A stretch of DNA of 64,000 bases from Cryptomeria japonica (lineage: Eukaryota; Streptophyta; Pinopsida; Cupressales; Cupressaceae): the NCBI RefSeq assembly GCF_030272615.1, contig NC_081413.1, positions 103,649,739 through 103,713,738 of the forward strand, written 5' to 3'. Position 1 is the first letter of the stretch. The number at the start of each line of letters is the position of its first letter. The position numbers and the translations under genes were made by a program. Positions 49,283 to 62,033 of this stretch are shown piece by piece. Under the pieces are notes generated by a model that saw only the letters and a list, made by a program, of their open reading frames with translations, searched no databases and was not told the origin of the DNA.

Positions 49283-50146
49283 AAGGGCTGTTTAGTTTAG
49301 GTTTTATTTTCCACATTGCATAATCATATCATTTAAAACACTGCATCACCTATAGTTTCTTTTTTAAATGCATCGCATTCTTAAACTTTCCACATTTTCA
49401 TATAGAAGCATCAATAAAACAAGGCAATTGTTCGATTTTATCATTTGTTTGCATTCAAGAGAAGCAAGGGTCATCTCCTTTCTTAGATATTCAGACATGA
49501 AGTCTTTGAGGTCCTAAGGTCATTCATTTTCAACATTACCCTGTGACGACACTTTACTTATGGTTGGGTAGTGATTTCACTATTTGAGACTTGTTAACCC
49601 AAAATCTATCAATTTCTATATCTCAAACATATTAACAAAATCTCTAATTCACTTGAGACACCTAGTTGATCATATGACTAGTGAAAAATCTAAAATTCTA
49701 CTTCAGCGCCGCTGTAATTATCACACCCAAGTAGGTTTCATTACATACAAGTCAAGGCAACAAAAGAAAAGAAAAAAAGAGAAAAAAGAGCTATGCCAAA
49801 TATCCATCTAAAGGCAAATAGAGCAATGATATATAACTGAAATATCATGTATACAAATGCGATAAAAAGCTTGACTATGGGAACATACAAGTAACTCCAT
49901 CATGGCTATGAATGCCTACTGGCAATGGAGCAATATTTGAGAAATTATAGTCTATAACCTCGTTGGAGCTCTCAAGGCTTGCTGGCAGCAAGGCTCTATT
50001 CGGGATACTTTTGAAGTTAGAATAAATCATGTAGCTAGTCATATGGGATGCTAAGGATCTTTAGTGAACACAAGAGTGGGAATTAACTCATCTGCACACA
50101 CATGAGAAAAAGAAGATCAAAGTTTCAAGAACCAATGGGGAAGTTT
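49283..50146. other. Non-coding region after integrase
   Basis: No convincing frame. It belongs to the Tat/Ogre 3' region and resumes at 57722 after copia B. Confidence 0.6.
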
Positions 50147-51735
50147 TGCTGGCATTTGTGCAGAGTATATTGACATGATGATATTATGTTGTCATTGATG
50201 TCAATATACAAAAGAGTGAACCGGCAATATGCTGAAAAGTGAACTGGTATAATGTGGTGAACTGGTATATGTGCAAAGAAGTGAACAGGTATATTGAAGC
50301 TAAGCAGATGGCAAAGAGAACTGGTATAGCGGTATAAACCAGTATATGAGCAATAGGTGAAGCGGTATGTTTGTCCAAGTGAACCGGTATGATGGAATGT
50401 GAACCGGCATATGGAATGTTTTCTAGTAAGGCTTAATATGATATGACTACCGGTTGGTAGTCTTACCTTAAGGGTTTCTAGTTGAAGTGTTCCAAGCCTA
50501 TGTGATTCAACCGATGACATTGTGTGATGAGCTAGCATTTTAATCAAGATCAAATCATGTTTCCACGTCAACCTTGTGCACAAAAGGATCTTGCATGAAG
50601 GAGATTGATCCTATCTGCCTCGGGAATGTGCGAAGTCCCTATAAATGGTGGAGAACACGTGATGGGTTATCGCCTCCATGAAATAGTGAAGAATGAATGA
50701 TGGAGAACAGTGAAGAATGAACGATGGAGAATATCTTGAGATCTATTCAAGACCGTTGTATTCAAATGCAAAGTGTTCAATGGCCAGGATTGAACCACCT
50801 AAATTGCTTAACCTAAATGTTTAGGGTTTAGGGTTTATGCTACAGATCTATCTATTTCCTATAAGGTCAATGTTGTGTTTCATACTGAGGTTGTTGGCAA
50901 ATGGTATGTGTGTATCTAAGTGCAGAGATACATGATTCTTTCTAGACTAGATGAGATAAGAGGATTGCATAGTGTGTGTGCAGAAGGAAGGAACTTAAGC
51001 AGATCTGCATTAGGCATTGAGTGTTGTTATCAGATCATTGTAGTACCTGTTGATCTTTAACCACTTCAACAGTTGGAAAATTCCTTAACTGGGCAGCTTT
51101 AACCAGCTTGCTATAAATCCTTTAACAGGGTGACTCAAACTTATTGAGTTATTGAAATCCTCTAACAAGGTAACCTCTAACAGGGTTTAACCCTTAACCG
51201 GGTATTTAGCCATCCCTTAACCGGGTGATCTCTAACAGGATCGGTTCCTAGTAGAACCTGTTGTAACAGACTTTAACTGGACTAGGCTCCTAATAGAGTG
51301 GACTTCAAAAAAGTTCAAAAGCAGCTTGTGGGTATTCATCCCCACCATGGTTTTTCCCAGTTGGGTTTCCACATGAAAAATCTGTGTCATGTGTATTATT
51401 TTTCATGTGATGATTTAAGTGATTTGTGTCTGAAGGTAAATCATGTTGAGCTAGTTGTTATTATATTTTTTATGATAGATTACCTATTCATGCATAAGGG
51501 TGAAATTGAAGTGTAGTATTAAGTTGAGTGGAAAGCTAAGTGATTAACCGGTTAATGCTTGTCACAGTCATTCTTAGCTTTACCGGTTTCACTCTGTTTC
51601 AGACCAGTGTTACTATCTGTCAGACATTTCCAGTATTTGCAGTCAAAATGGTTTTGGAAAAGTTTTTGTCACTGTGTTAATTCACCCCCCCTCTCAGTAC
51701 CAGTTCGGTACTTATTGTTCATCATTGAGCTATCA
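50147..51735 (+). repeat. 5' LTR of copia B (1589 bp)
   Basis: Starts TGCTGGCATTTGTG, ends GAGCTATCA. A TATA box (TATAAATGG, 50640-50648) sits mid-LTR; the matching site of the 3' LTR has decayed to TGTAAACGG. Open frames inside on either strand are shadows. Confidence 0.93.
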
Positions 51736-51737
51736 AT

Positions 51738-51749
51738 TGGTATCAGAGC
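51738..51749 (+). other. Primer-binding site of copia B
   Basis: TGGTATCAGAGC, the exact consensus complementary to the 3' end of plant initiator tRNA-Met, two bases after the LTR. Confidence 0.92.
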
Positions 51750-51806
51750 ATCCTCCAGGTCCTCTGTGTTGTAAGCTTAACCACTTGAAGGAAATATCCT
51801 ATTGTA

Positions 51807-54800
51807 ATGATGAAGAGGGAAGGTCCAAAGTTCAATAGAGATAACTTCAAAATATGGAAGGACAAAATGAAGATTTACATCAGAAGCACGGGTGCTCAAC
51901 ATTGGAGATATGTTGAGAATGCTTTTGTTATTCCTACCGGTACTCTCACCGATGATCAAAAGAGAGAAATACAGGAGAATGGGCAAGTCATGGAAGCCCT
52001 AATCAGCAGCTTATCTGACATTGAGTTTATTGATGTCTAGGATAAAGATAATCCCAAAGAAGTATGAGACACTCTTGAGAATATCTATGGCGGTGATGAG
52101 CATGTAAAACAAGCTAAGGAACAAAGCCTTAGAGGGAAGTTTGAAGACATGCGGATGGTTGAAGGTGAGACCATTCAACAGTATGGAATAAGAATCAAAA
52201 CTGTTGTTGGAGATATCAAGAGTGCAGGTGGTAAAATGGAAGATTCCACTGTGGTAAGCAAAGTTCTGAGATCCTTATTACCGGTCTATGCAATAAGGGT
52301 TGTTGCTATTCAGGAGTTGAGATCAATAGACAAGACTAAGGTATCCCTAGACTCCATCATTACAAAGTTGACAAGCTATGAGCTAAATAGTTTTGATGGC
52401 AGTGTTCAAAAGACTGAATCACCTTTTAGAGCTTCTGTTGTACCATCCAGAAAAGAAAAAGAAGCAAGCACTAGTGGTGAACCAAGACAGAGTTGAGAAA
52501 TGGATAATGAGGAGATCCTGATGGAATTTGAAGCTCTTCTTGCCAGGAAGCTTCCTAAAGGAACCGGTAAATATAGAGGTAAGGTCCCTTTGAAATGCTT
52601 TTCTTGTAACTGGATTGGACATATTTCTATAAACTGTCCTAATGGTGACAACAAGGACAAACCGAAGAGGTTCAAGAAATTCATAGGAGGAAATCGGAGA
52701 AACTATTTTGTTGCAGTTGATGAAGGTGTCACAGATGAGGAATCGGAAGATGAAGAGAATGAAGATATTGTGTTTTTTGTAGTAAAGGAAGATGTGTCAG
52801 ACAAGAAGACTCTTGTCTCCCACTTTGATAATTCCAATGAGTGGATTATTGACAGTGGTTGTTCTCATCATATGACTGGTGACCGGAGCAAGTTTCTATC
52901 TTTGGAAGAATATGATGGTGGTCTGGTTCGCTTTGGTAATGATGCACCATGTATGGTCAGAGGAAGAGGGTCCATCTCTCTAAATGGAAAGAACAGTGCT
53001 GACAATGTGTATTGGGTGGAAGGTCTCAGACACAATCTATTGAGTGCTGCCCAGTTGAATGACAATGGACTCACTCTGGAATTCAAGATTGGAGTGTTCA
53101 AAATCAAAGGAAAGAATGGTGGTTTGATGGCCACCAGTATGCAAACCAAAGGTAACTTATTTCAGCTAAATGCAAATATAAGTACATGTCTTATGGCTAA
53201 GTTTGATGATAGCTGGATATGGCATAGGAGACTCTGCCATGTAAACTTTGATAGCATTATGAAGGCTAGTAAGATCAAGGCAGTTAGAGGACTACCAATG
53301 CTGAGCAAACCAGAAAATCCTTTGTGTAGAGAATGTCAACTGGAGAAAATGTCTTCCTCAACCTTCAAAGGTAAATCTTTCATAGCTGACAACTTACTTG
53401 ATCTTGTGCATACTGATTTGTGTGGTCCTATGAAAGCTAGGAGTGTGCAGGGAGATAGGTATTTTATGATTCTTACAGATGATTGCTCAAGAATGATGTG
53501 GGTAACATTCTTGAAGGACAAGTCTGAAGCCTTTGGAAAGTTCAAAGCTTTCAGAGCATTGGTAGAAAATGAAAGGGGTAGAAGAATCAAATGCCTTAGA
53601 ACTGATCAAGGAGGGGAATTCACTTCCGGTGAATTCAATAAATATTGTGAAGAGAATGGCATCAAGAGGCAACTGTTTGCCCCCAAACTCCACAACAGAA
53701 TGGCTTAGCAGAAAAAAACAACCAGACTGTGGTTGAAGCGGCTAGAACTATGTTGATCCAAGCAAAAGTTGCTCACACCTTTTGGAGAGAAGTGGTGAGC
53801 ATTACAGTCTACACAATGAACCGGGTACTCATCAAAAAGGGAAAGGATAAGACTCCTTATGAGTACTGGACCGGTAAGACACCAATGGTAAGCTACTTTA
53901 GAATGTTTGGTAGCAAATGTTATATCAAGAGGAGTGAACATCAGAGCAAGTTCGATGCAAAATGTGATGAAAGAATATTCCTAAGATATTCCACCAAGAG
54001 TAAAGCTCTCAAATGTTTCAACAATAGGACTCAGAGAATTTTTGAAAGCATCAACATTAGGGTTGATGAAAACTCTGGGAAACCTAAGGAAACTGGTAGT
54101 GAGCAAGTAGGAGATGAACTGGTAGTAACCTTCTGGGAACCGGTTGCAAATCAGCCCAGTACCAGTAATTGTGTTCCTACACCGGTGGATGTTGATGCTG
54201 AGGAAGATGAGGATGAAGAAGAAAAGCAAGAAGAATCTATTAAGAACATACCTAAGTATGTCAAACTCAATCATGATTCAAAGAAGATCATAGGAGACAA
54301 AGATGTAGGAATTCTTACAAGAAGAAAGGTCAGAGAAAGCTCATGTATGATCTCTGAATTTGAGCCTAAATCATTCAAAGAGGCACATAAAAATGAAGAA
54401 TGGATCAAGGAAATGGAGGAGGAACTTGAACAGATAAAGAAGAATGGTACATGGTCTTTGGTACCCAGACCGGAGCATAAAAATGTCATTGGAACCAAAT
54501 GGGTTTTTAGAAACAAGCTAAATGAGGATGGCATAGTGGTAAGGAACAAAGCCAGACTAGTGTGTAAAGGATATGCCCAAGAAGAAGGAGAAGACTATGG
54601 AGAAACCTTTGCTCTAGTAGCAAGATTGGAAGGAGTGCGTATGCTTCTTGCATATGCAGCTTTTAAAGGATTCAAGGTATATCAAATGGATATAAAATCT
54701 GCATTCCTAAATGGAATACTTGAAGAGGAGGTGTACATAGAACAACCTGATGGTTTTTCCCTATCAGAAGATAGTGACATAGTGTGTAGGCTTCATAAAG

Positions 54801-55898
54801 CCTTTGTATGGACTAAAGCAGATACCTAGAGCATGGTATGAATGCTTGCACTCCCATCTTGTGAAGATTGGATTTGAAAGAACAAGTGAAGATAGCAATA
54901 TCTATTTGAAATCAGAAGGAGATCAGATTCTAATCTATCAAGTATTTGTTGATGACATCATCTTTGGAGGAGATGACAAGATGAGTCATGATTTTGTAGA
55001 TGAGATGAAAAAGGAGGAAGAGATGTCACTCATAGGGGAAATTAAGTTCTTTGTTGGACTGCAGATTCAACAAATGAAAGAAGGAATATTTATTACTCAG
55101 TCCAAGTATGTCAAAAAGGTGTTGAAGACCTTTGGCATGGAAGACAGTAAACCGGTTGGTACACCAATGTTGACCGGTTGTAAATTATCAAAAGAGGATG
55201 ACTCGGCATTGGTAAATGAGAAGGATTACCCATCAATGATTGGTAAGTTACATTATATAGTGCATAGCAGACCAAACATTGCACATGTAGTGGGTATTAC
55301 CGCTCGGTTTCAGCAAAGCCCAAGAGAATCCCACTTGGTAGCAGTCAAGTGGATTCTTAGATATCTAAAGGGAACAGTTGACTATGGGTTATGGTATCCA
55401 TACAATAATGATTTCAACCTGAAAGTGTTCATAGATGCTGATTGGGCTGGTAATGTAGATGACCGGAAGAGCACAACCAGTGTTGCATTCTTCCTTGGTG
55501 GTAGATTGGTCTCATGGATGAGTAAAAAACAGAGTTGTATCTCTTAGTGTATAGCAGAAGTGGAGTATGTTGCAGCTTTTATGAATTGCATCTAGACTAT
55601 TTGGATGAAGCATGTATTAAATGGCTTCAAAGTTCCTGTATCTGAACCGGTAAGCATATTTTGTGATAATACAAGTGCAATTAACATTTCCAAGAATCCG
55701 GTTTTGCATGCTAGAACCAAGCACTTTGAGCTCAAGTATCATTTCTTAAGGGAGAAGGTTCAGAACAAGGAGGTTGTGTTGGAACATGTTTCCAGTAAGG
55801 AGCAGTTAGCAGACATATTCACCAAGCCTCTAACAAAGGCTATATTTACCTATTTGAGAGGTGAATTAGGGGTGTTGCCCCTTCAAGAGGTGAACTGA
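51807..55898 (+). pseudogene. Copia B gag-pol polyprotein (broken)
   Basis: The ATG at 51807 begins Gag (MMKREGPKFNRDNFKIWKDK). Stops at 52038, about 52067 and 52494 interrupt it. Zinc knuckle CFSCNWIGHISINC is intact (about 52598). Pol: protease WIIDSGCSHHMTGD (about 52842), integrase [28 protein letters not shown], then a frameshift near 53690 before the conserved glutamate region. [22 protein letters not shown], frameshift near 54810, QVFVDDIIFGGDD (about 54942). RNase H: DADWAGNVDDRKS, stops at 55545 and 55593, ending FTKPLTKAIF...GVLPLQEVN at 55898. It retains the seven RT residues lost from copia A. Confidence 0.93.
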
Positions 55899-56119
55899 AA
55901 GTATGTTCTCCATATCAGTCAGGTATTGTAGTGTCCAATATTTTTTCAGGATTGATGTGTTGAAGGATGCTACTCCTTGGGGGGAGCAGCATAGTGGAAC
56001 AGGAAAACTTGTGCCTCCACTTTGGCATTATTGTCAAAGGGGGAGAAGATGTGAAGTGGAGAAGATATCTGCAGCAGAAGATGTGATGCTAGGTAATATC
56101 TTTGTATATTTCCATCAAT

Positions 56120-56134
56120 GCCAAAGAGGGAGGT
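56120..56134 (+). other. Polypurine tract of copia B
   Basis: CCAAAGAGGGAGGT directly precedes the 3' LTR start TGTTGGCATTTG. Confidence 0.85.
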
Positions 56135-57716
56135 TGTTGGCATTTGTGCAAAGTATGTTGACATGATGATATTATGTTGTCATTGATGTCAATATACAGG
56201 AGAGTGAACCGACAATATGCTGAAAAGTGAACTGGTATAATGTGGTGAACCGATATATGTGCAAAGAAGTGAACAGATATATTGAAGCTAAACAGCTGGT
56301 AAAGAGAACCGGTATAGCAGTATAAACCGGTATATGAGCAATAAATGAATCGGTATGTTTGTCCAAGTGAACCGGTATGATGGAATGTGAACTGACATAT
56401 GGAATGTTTTCTAGTAAGGCTTAATATGGTATGACTATCGGTTGGTAGTCTGAGCTTAAGGGTTTCCAGTTGAAGTGTCCCAAGCCTGTGTGATTCAATC
56501 GATATTGTGTGATGAGATAGCATTGTAATCAAGATCAGATCGTGTTGCAACGTCAGCCTTGTGCGCGTGAAGGATCTTGCATGAAGGAGATTGATCCTAT
56601 CTACCTCGGGAATGTGTGAAGTCCCTGTAAACGGTGGAGAACGCGTGATGGGTTATCGCCTCCATGAAACGGTGAAGAACGAACAATGGAGAATATCTTG
56701 AGATCTATTCAAGACCGTTGTATTCAAATGTAAAGTGTTCAATGGCCAAGATTGAACTGCCTAAATTGCTTAACTTAAATGTTTAGGATTTAGGGTTTAT
56801 GCTATCGACCTATCTGTTTCCTATAAGGCAATGTTGTGTTTCATACTGAGGTTGTTGGCAAATGGTGTGTGTGTATCTAAGTGCAGAGATACGTGATTCT
56901 TGCCAGACCAGATGAGATAAGAGGATTGATTCCTGCATAGTGAGTGTGCAGAAGGAAGGAACTTAAGCGGATCTGCATTAGGCATTGAGCGCTATTATCA
57001 GATCATTGTAATACCTGTTGATCTTTAACCACTTCAACAGTTGAAAAATCCCTTAACCGGGTAGCTTTAACCAGCTTGTTGTAAATCCTTTAAAAGGGTG
57101 ACTCAAACTCATTGAGTTCTTGAAATCCTCTAACAAGGTAACCTCTAACAGGGTTTAACCCTTAACCGAGTATTTAGCCATCCCTTAACCGGGTGATCTC
57201 TAACAGGATCAGTTCCTAGCAGAACCTGTTGTAACAGTCTTTAACCGGACTAGGCTCCTAATAGAGCGGACTTCTAAAGAGTTCAAAAGCAACTTGTGGG
57301 TATTCATCCCCACCATGGTTTTTCCCAGTTGGTTTTCCACGTGAAAAATTTGTGTGTCATGTGTAGTATTTTTCTTGTGATGATTTAAGTGATTTGTGTC
57401 TGAAGGTAAATCATGTTGGGCTAGCTGTTATTATATTTTTGATGATAGATTACCTATTCATGCTTAAGGGTGAAATGGAAGTGTAGTATTAAGTTGAGTG
57501 GAAAGCTAAGTGATTAACCGGTTAATGCTTGTCACAGTCATTCTTAGCTTTACCGGTTGCACTCTGTTTCAGATCGGTGTTACTGTCTATCAGACATTTG
57601 CAGTGTTTGCAGTCAAACCGATTCGGGAATTTTTTTTGTGACTGTACTGATTCACCCCCCCCTCTCAGTACCGGTTTGGTACTTATTGTTCATCATTGAG
57701 TTATCAAGTTTTCCGC
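56135..57716 (+). repeat. 3' LTR of copia B (1582 bp)
   Basis: Matches 50147-51735 end to end. No gene inside. Confidence 0.93.
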
Positions 57717-57721
57717 GTCTC

Positions 57722-59484
57722 CATTTGTAAATCCTAGTCACTAAGTGTGTTGAGATGAATGTTCTGAAGGGCCTTAGAGATCAATTGATCGCTTATCTAT
57801 GAAATGTTTTGGCACCTCCATTTCAATTGGTGTATTCAAATGCAAAAACAAAGACAGTCAACCTTGTTCGAATAGGAAATGCATCTTCATCCTACACGTT
57901 GCATTCACATAGGTCATGTCAAAAATTCATTTGTCTCCACATACATTCTGCAGATCATCATGTCATACAGGTCTGCACACTGGGGGCATAACTGAAAAAA
58001 TGCTAAAAATTAGATAAAGTCCTGAAAAAATCCAAAAAATCGTATATAGTCCTGAAAAAATATCCAAAAACATTGAAAAACTCAAAATCCACAAAAATCG
58101 AAAACCACAAAAATATCCAAAAACATTGAAAAACCAAAAATACCAAAAACATATATATAATGTCTTAAAAAAAATACCAAAAACATTCAAATACGATCCT
58201 GAAAAAAAAATACCAAAAACATTCAAATATGATCCTGAAAAAAATCAACCAAAAACATTCAAATACGATCCTGAAAAAATCAATCAAAACCATTCAAATA
58301 TCGATCTACATAATCCAAAAACATCAAAAAATCTCTTGGAAAAGAACTAAAAATCGAAAATCAATCAATCAAAAAAACTTGCAATAAAATGTCTTGTGAG
58401 AAACAAATACCCTAGCAGATATCCAGCAAACACTTCGCACAAAGTTAACAAAGGATACGACTATCCAGTCAAACATCTAAAATCAACTGATCAAATTGTC
58501 TTATCAATCGTATCATATCCATATCAACATGATAATTATCTTGTCTTAAATAGAAGAGGATACACTCAAAATCAGACAGGTCAGTCTTAAACGGGGTCTG
58601 CAACTTTCTGAGATCAGACATTATCAACCATCACATCAAACAACTGAGAATGAAGGCACAAGGTCAATATAGCTACTGAATTTTGTCCGGGTCAATCCTT
58701 ATCTTTTTATCATTTGGCGACAGATATTGTTCCTATGCTACTCAAGGATGTCCACAAGTGACTAGAGGATCTATGATGGGCATTATCTTTTTCTTTGTTT
58801 GCTATTTGCCGTGTGAACCGATGAAATTCTAGGGAAATTGCTCTAGTGGGTGTATGTGATAAGAGCCTTCACATCAAGGTGAAATCGCCACACATACCTC
58901 GACCCCTAATACAATTCCTAGAATGGAGGGTTCACTCCTTATCTGCTACATGTTTGTTTCTTCAATGAGATATCTTTACATCTTGGTTCCTTATACCCTG
59001 ATGTGCTAAAGCTTCATTGTTCAATAATAAGGCTCAGTGATGAATATATATTGACACAATAAAATATGTGACACAGGTTCGTGATTCATTCAAATTCATT
59101 CTTATTCTCATCTCAATTGCTTATTGATAGTTTATAGATTTCTCATCTTCTTTCTAAATCGCATTCTTTCTAACATTCTTTCTATCAACAATTTTTCTCT
59201 ATCAATCTGACTAACATTTCTTCAACTTATATCTAAGTTAAAATTGGTTCAACCATTATCATACAAAAATAATGCATTCATTATAGAGTTCATTTGCATT
59301 TTGTCGTTATAGAATTCATTTACATTCATTATAGAGTCATTTGCATTCATTTGCATTTATTTACATCATTACTACATACATGTACTACCATTGCATTTAG
59401 AATCATATAGAATTAAAATAGATATGCATCATAAAACTCATAACATCATATAAAACATATATAGATCATTACCAAAACCCACAG

Positions 59485-59553
<69 letters not shown>

Positions 59554-59612
59554 CTCAAAAATGATAATGTGTGTGAATAAAACAAATAAGCTCGAAGGCT
59601 CAGATAACATGA
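57722..59612. other. Tat/Ogre 3' region, non-coding, with degenerate tandem repeats
   Basis: Continues the Tat/Ogre element after copia B. No supported gene. From about 57990 to 58345 there are imperfect repeats of words such as CCAAAAACATTCAAATACGA and TCCTGAAAAAA, unit about 35-45 bases, with the best three copies at 58175-58285. An (AT)n run lies at 59489-59552, just downstream of the end of the antisense PMD gene. Tat-lineage elements are known to carry tandem arrays in this zone. Confidence 0.65.
59489..59552. repeat. (TA)n microsatellite
   Basis: About 64 bases of TA dinucleotides, 60 bases beyond the stop of the antisense PMD gene. Confidence 0.96.
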
Positions 59613-61942
59613 TCAACCAACACTGCCTCTGTTAGCAGGTGGATCCTGTCCACTAGATCCTGCACTAGGATGTCGAGGTGGTCCCATTACACCACCACTG
59701 CTAGTCTGTCGTGAAGTAGATCTACTCGATCTCCTCCCCATGTATGCACTAAAGCTAGGCTCTCTCTAACCCTCAGGGACGGCTCTCTCATATGCCTGCC
59801 GATAATAAATAGACTCCTACGCAACAGTGAAATATCTATCTGCCTGGTCGCACGCATCTGTATCTGCTCTGAAAAGCTGATCAAAGGCATCCATAATAAT
59901 TTGACATCTTTGCACTGCCTCATCTCTCTCCCTCTGGAGACGATCTCGTTTGATATCTCATCTGGCGACCTCATCCTAAAAACTCTGAACCCACGCTCTG
60001 AGAGTCTCCAACTCATCATCAACCCGTTCTCTCCCATCCTCAGCACCAGGCACATCCTCCAGCTCTGGTATATCCTCATCATCATCTCCATCCTCGCTAC
60101 TCGATGAATCAGAAGAATCATCGTTGTCCTCACTGCTAATAGACTTGGTGTCCCCACCAATGTCTACATCCTCATCCCCCTCATCACCCCCATCTCCTCC
60201 CTCATCTCCACCATCTCCTCCCTCAGCTCCACCCTCTCCTCCTTCTCTAGCTCTCTCCCCTGTGTCTATTCTCAACTGCTGTCTAGGATGGTGAATCTAT
60301 TGTGCTGTAATCGGAACAGCAGGATCAGTCAAAGGCATTGGCCCATGCCTAGCAAACCACACATCATACTATGTTGTCATCCCAGGATCCACTCCACCTC
60401 TACCCCAACCCCAGAGTAATGGCTGCAAAGAATCAAACTCAGTAGAAGCAACATGTGGGTGTATGCACACACCCCAATCAGATACCTCTCGCGATACACG
60501 AGCAAAATAGGCAGTAACCACAGGTGTCACATGTACCTCACCAAATTGTCTGAGAACCCACCCTGGAAGATACATCTCGATAATCCGCTGGGTCTCACAG
60601 GTCCTCCCAATAAGATATCTCTGTTATCGGCAGAAAGACAAGCGCACTACATCATCAGGCCAATTGGGGCAATCTAAGTAAGGTCTCCAAATAAAATGCT
60701 GCAATATGTCAAACTGATGTCTCTAGTACAAGGTGTTCCCCGAACCCCTGTGTCTGATACCTACCATATACCTGAAGGCATAAGGCTCACCAGGCTGCAA
60801 GTCTACATGAATGATAGGCCTAGAAATAGAAATGTGCTCCCATGCCCATGTCTAAAGCAAAGTAACACCACAACTAATAGAATGGTATCCCAGATAGACT
60901 ATACCATGCATCTGATAGTATAACATGGCTAGAAGACAAGGACCCTAGGCGTATAGTCGATAATGCAGAATCATATCATGGAGCACTCTACCCCATCCAA
61001 CTAGAAACCCATGACCACATCTGCCAGGTATTAGTAAACCACTGACAACACTGCATAATACAATAGTCAGGTCATCATAGTCTAATCAGGCCCAAGGGAT
61101 GTCATTACGACCACTGATCTGCAAATCCCGAATCTCACACTCAAAAAGTGCACATAGTCCAGCAAAGCCATCATCATGGTCATATATAACTCTCTCACCA
61201 TGAATGGGAATACATAGGATACGCCATACATCCTCTAATGTAATGGATGCCTCACCAATCAGAAGATGAAACGAACAGGTCTCGGAATGCCACCGCTCTA
61301 TCAAAGCTGTAATCATGGCCCTGTTGGTCGTAACCTCTGGCAAATGTAAACATGGTATAGAACAAGTTGTCGGATATGCTCAATCTCCTCATCCGGTAAG
61401 TCAGCTCGAAGATCAAGTCCACTAGGTCTGCTTTGTCGGTAGTATAACACTCCAATGTTCTCCTGCAATGAGAAAATGATCAAAATATTAGATATCGAAT
61501 CCCGAAAAACATAAGTATTTTCAAACGCATGACAAAAAATTACATATACAACAAATGCGTGACAGTTATGACTTATGTGGTACAAATAAACTCTTGTGTA
61601 ATGATTAAAGCTAATGCATAATGAAATGGGTGCATGCATAATGATTAACACTTATGCGTAATGATATACATGAATGTGGCATGATAAAGCTAATGCGTAA
61701 CACTTAGGGCACATGCGTAGCATTTACAGCGTTTGTGGTACACTTAACACTAATGCGTGAAATTCGACAAGCGATTGCGTAACAGATAAAAAAAATTGAT
61801 CATGGAAATGTTTTGAAAAATAGACATAAAGCAGGCATATATCGGGAAAAAATTAGAAAAATACCATGTCGCCAGTCCCAGGAGGTCTCTGATATGAACA
61901 TACTCGATTAGAAAGGTGCAATTGAGCTCTATAACCAGCCAT
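59613..61942 (-). pseudogene. Antisense plant mobile domain (PMD) gene carried by the Tat/Ogre element
   Basis: Exon 1 (61942-61865) encodes MAGYRAQLHLSNRVCSYQRP plus six residues ending GDM. A phase-0 intron follows (61864-61463, GT...AG). Exon 2 runs to the stop at 59613-59615. PMD hallmarks: GLDLRADLPDEEIEHIRQ, YHVYICQRLRP, NRAMITALIERW, ETCSFHLLIGEASITLEDVW, IPIHGERVIYD, then FLVGWGRVLHDM, GYHSISCGVTLL, MYLPGWVLRQFGEV. The C-terminus is a Gly/Asp/Glu/Ser-rich acidic stretch (60275-59976) and a Ser/Arg/Gly tail (PPRHPSAGSSGQDPPANRG). One frameshift (about 61322) and several stops (60945, 60852, about 60723, 60624, 60368, 60296) inactivate this copy. PMD proteins (MAIN/MAIL1 type) act in silencing and genome stability in plants; what it does for the element is unknown. 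Confidence 0.85.
61463..61864 (-). other. Intron of the antisense PMD gene, with repeated ACGCATT motif
   Basis: 402 bases, donor GACATG|GTATTT at 61865/61864 and acceptor CTCATTGCAG at 61463. Splicing joins GDM to ENIGVLYYRQSRP in phase 0. On the minus strand it carries about eight copies of TTACGCATT, CACGCATT or relatives (for example near 61560, 61655, 61695, 61712, 61750, 61772). Confidence 0.7.
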
Positions 61943-62033
61943 GATGATCAAATACTCAGAAAAAAGCACACAAATTGCAGAGAAAACCAAGGAATTACCA
62001 AATTGCAAATGCGCAAATGAAAACCTAAAAATC

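Larger units (their letters stand above)
50147..57716 (+). mobile_element. Ty1/copia retrotransposon B, complete structure, target duplication AGTTT
   Basis: Plus-strand element of 7570 bp. LTRs 50147-51735 and 56135-57716 have TG...CA ends. The exact 5-bp duplication AGTTT flanks it (50142-50146, 57717-57721). It has the consensus primer site and a broken gag-pol. Its proteins closely match copia A across their length, so the two are the same family in opposite orientation. It lies between Tat/Ogre integrase and the antisense PMD gene. LTR divergence looks higher than in copia A (about 17 differences in the first 220 bases). Confidence 0.95.

Noticed and set aside
57963-58350. Coding potential in the A-rich repeats (Phe/Gly-rich minus frame, Lys-rich plus frame)
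   Set aside because: Both frames are translations of a degenerate tandem repeat.
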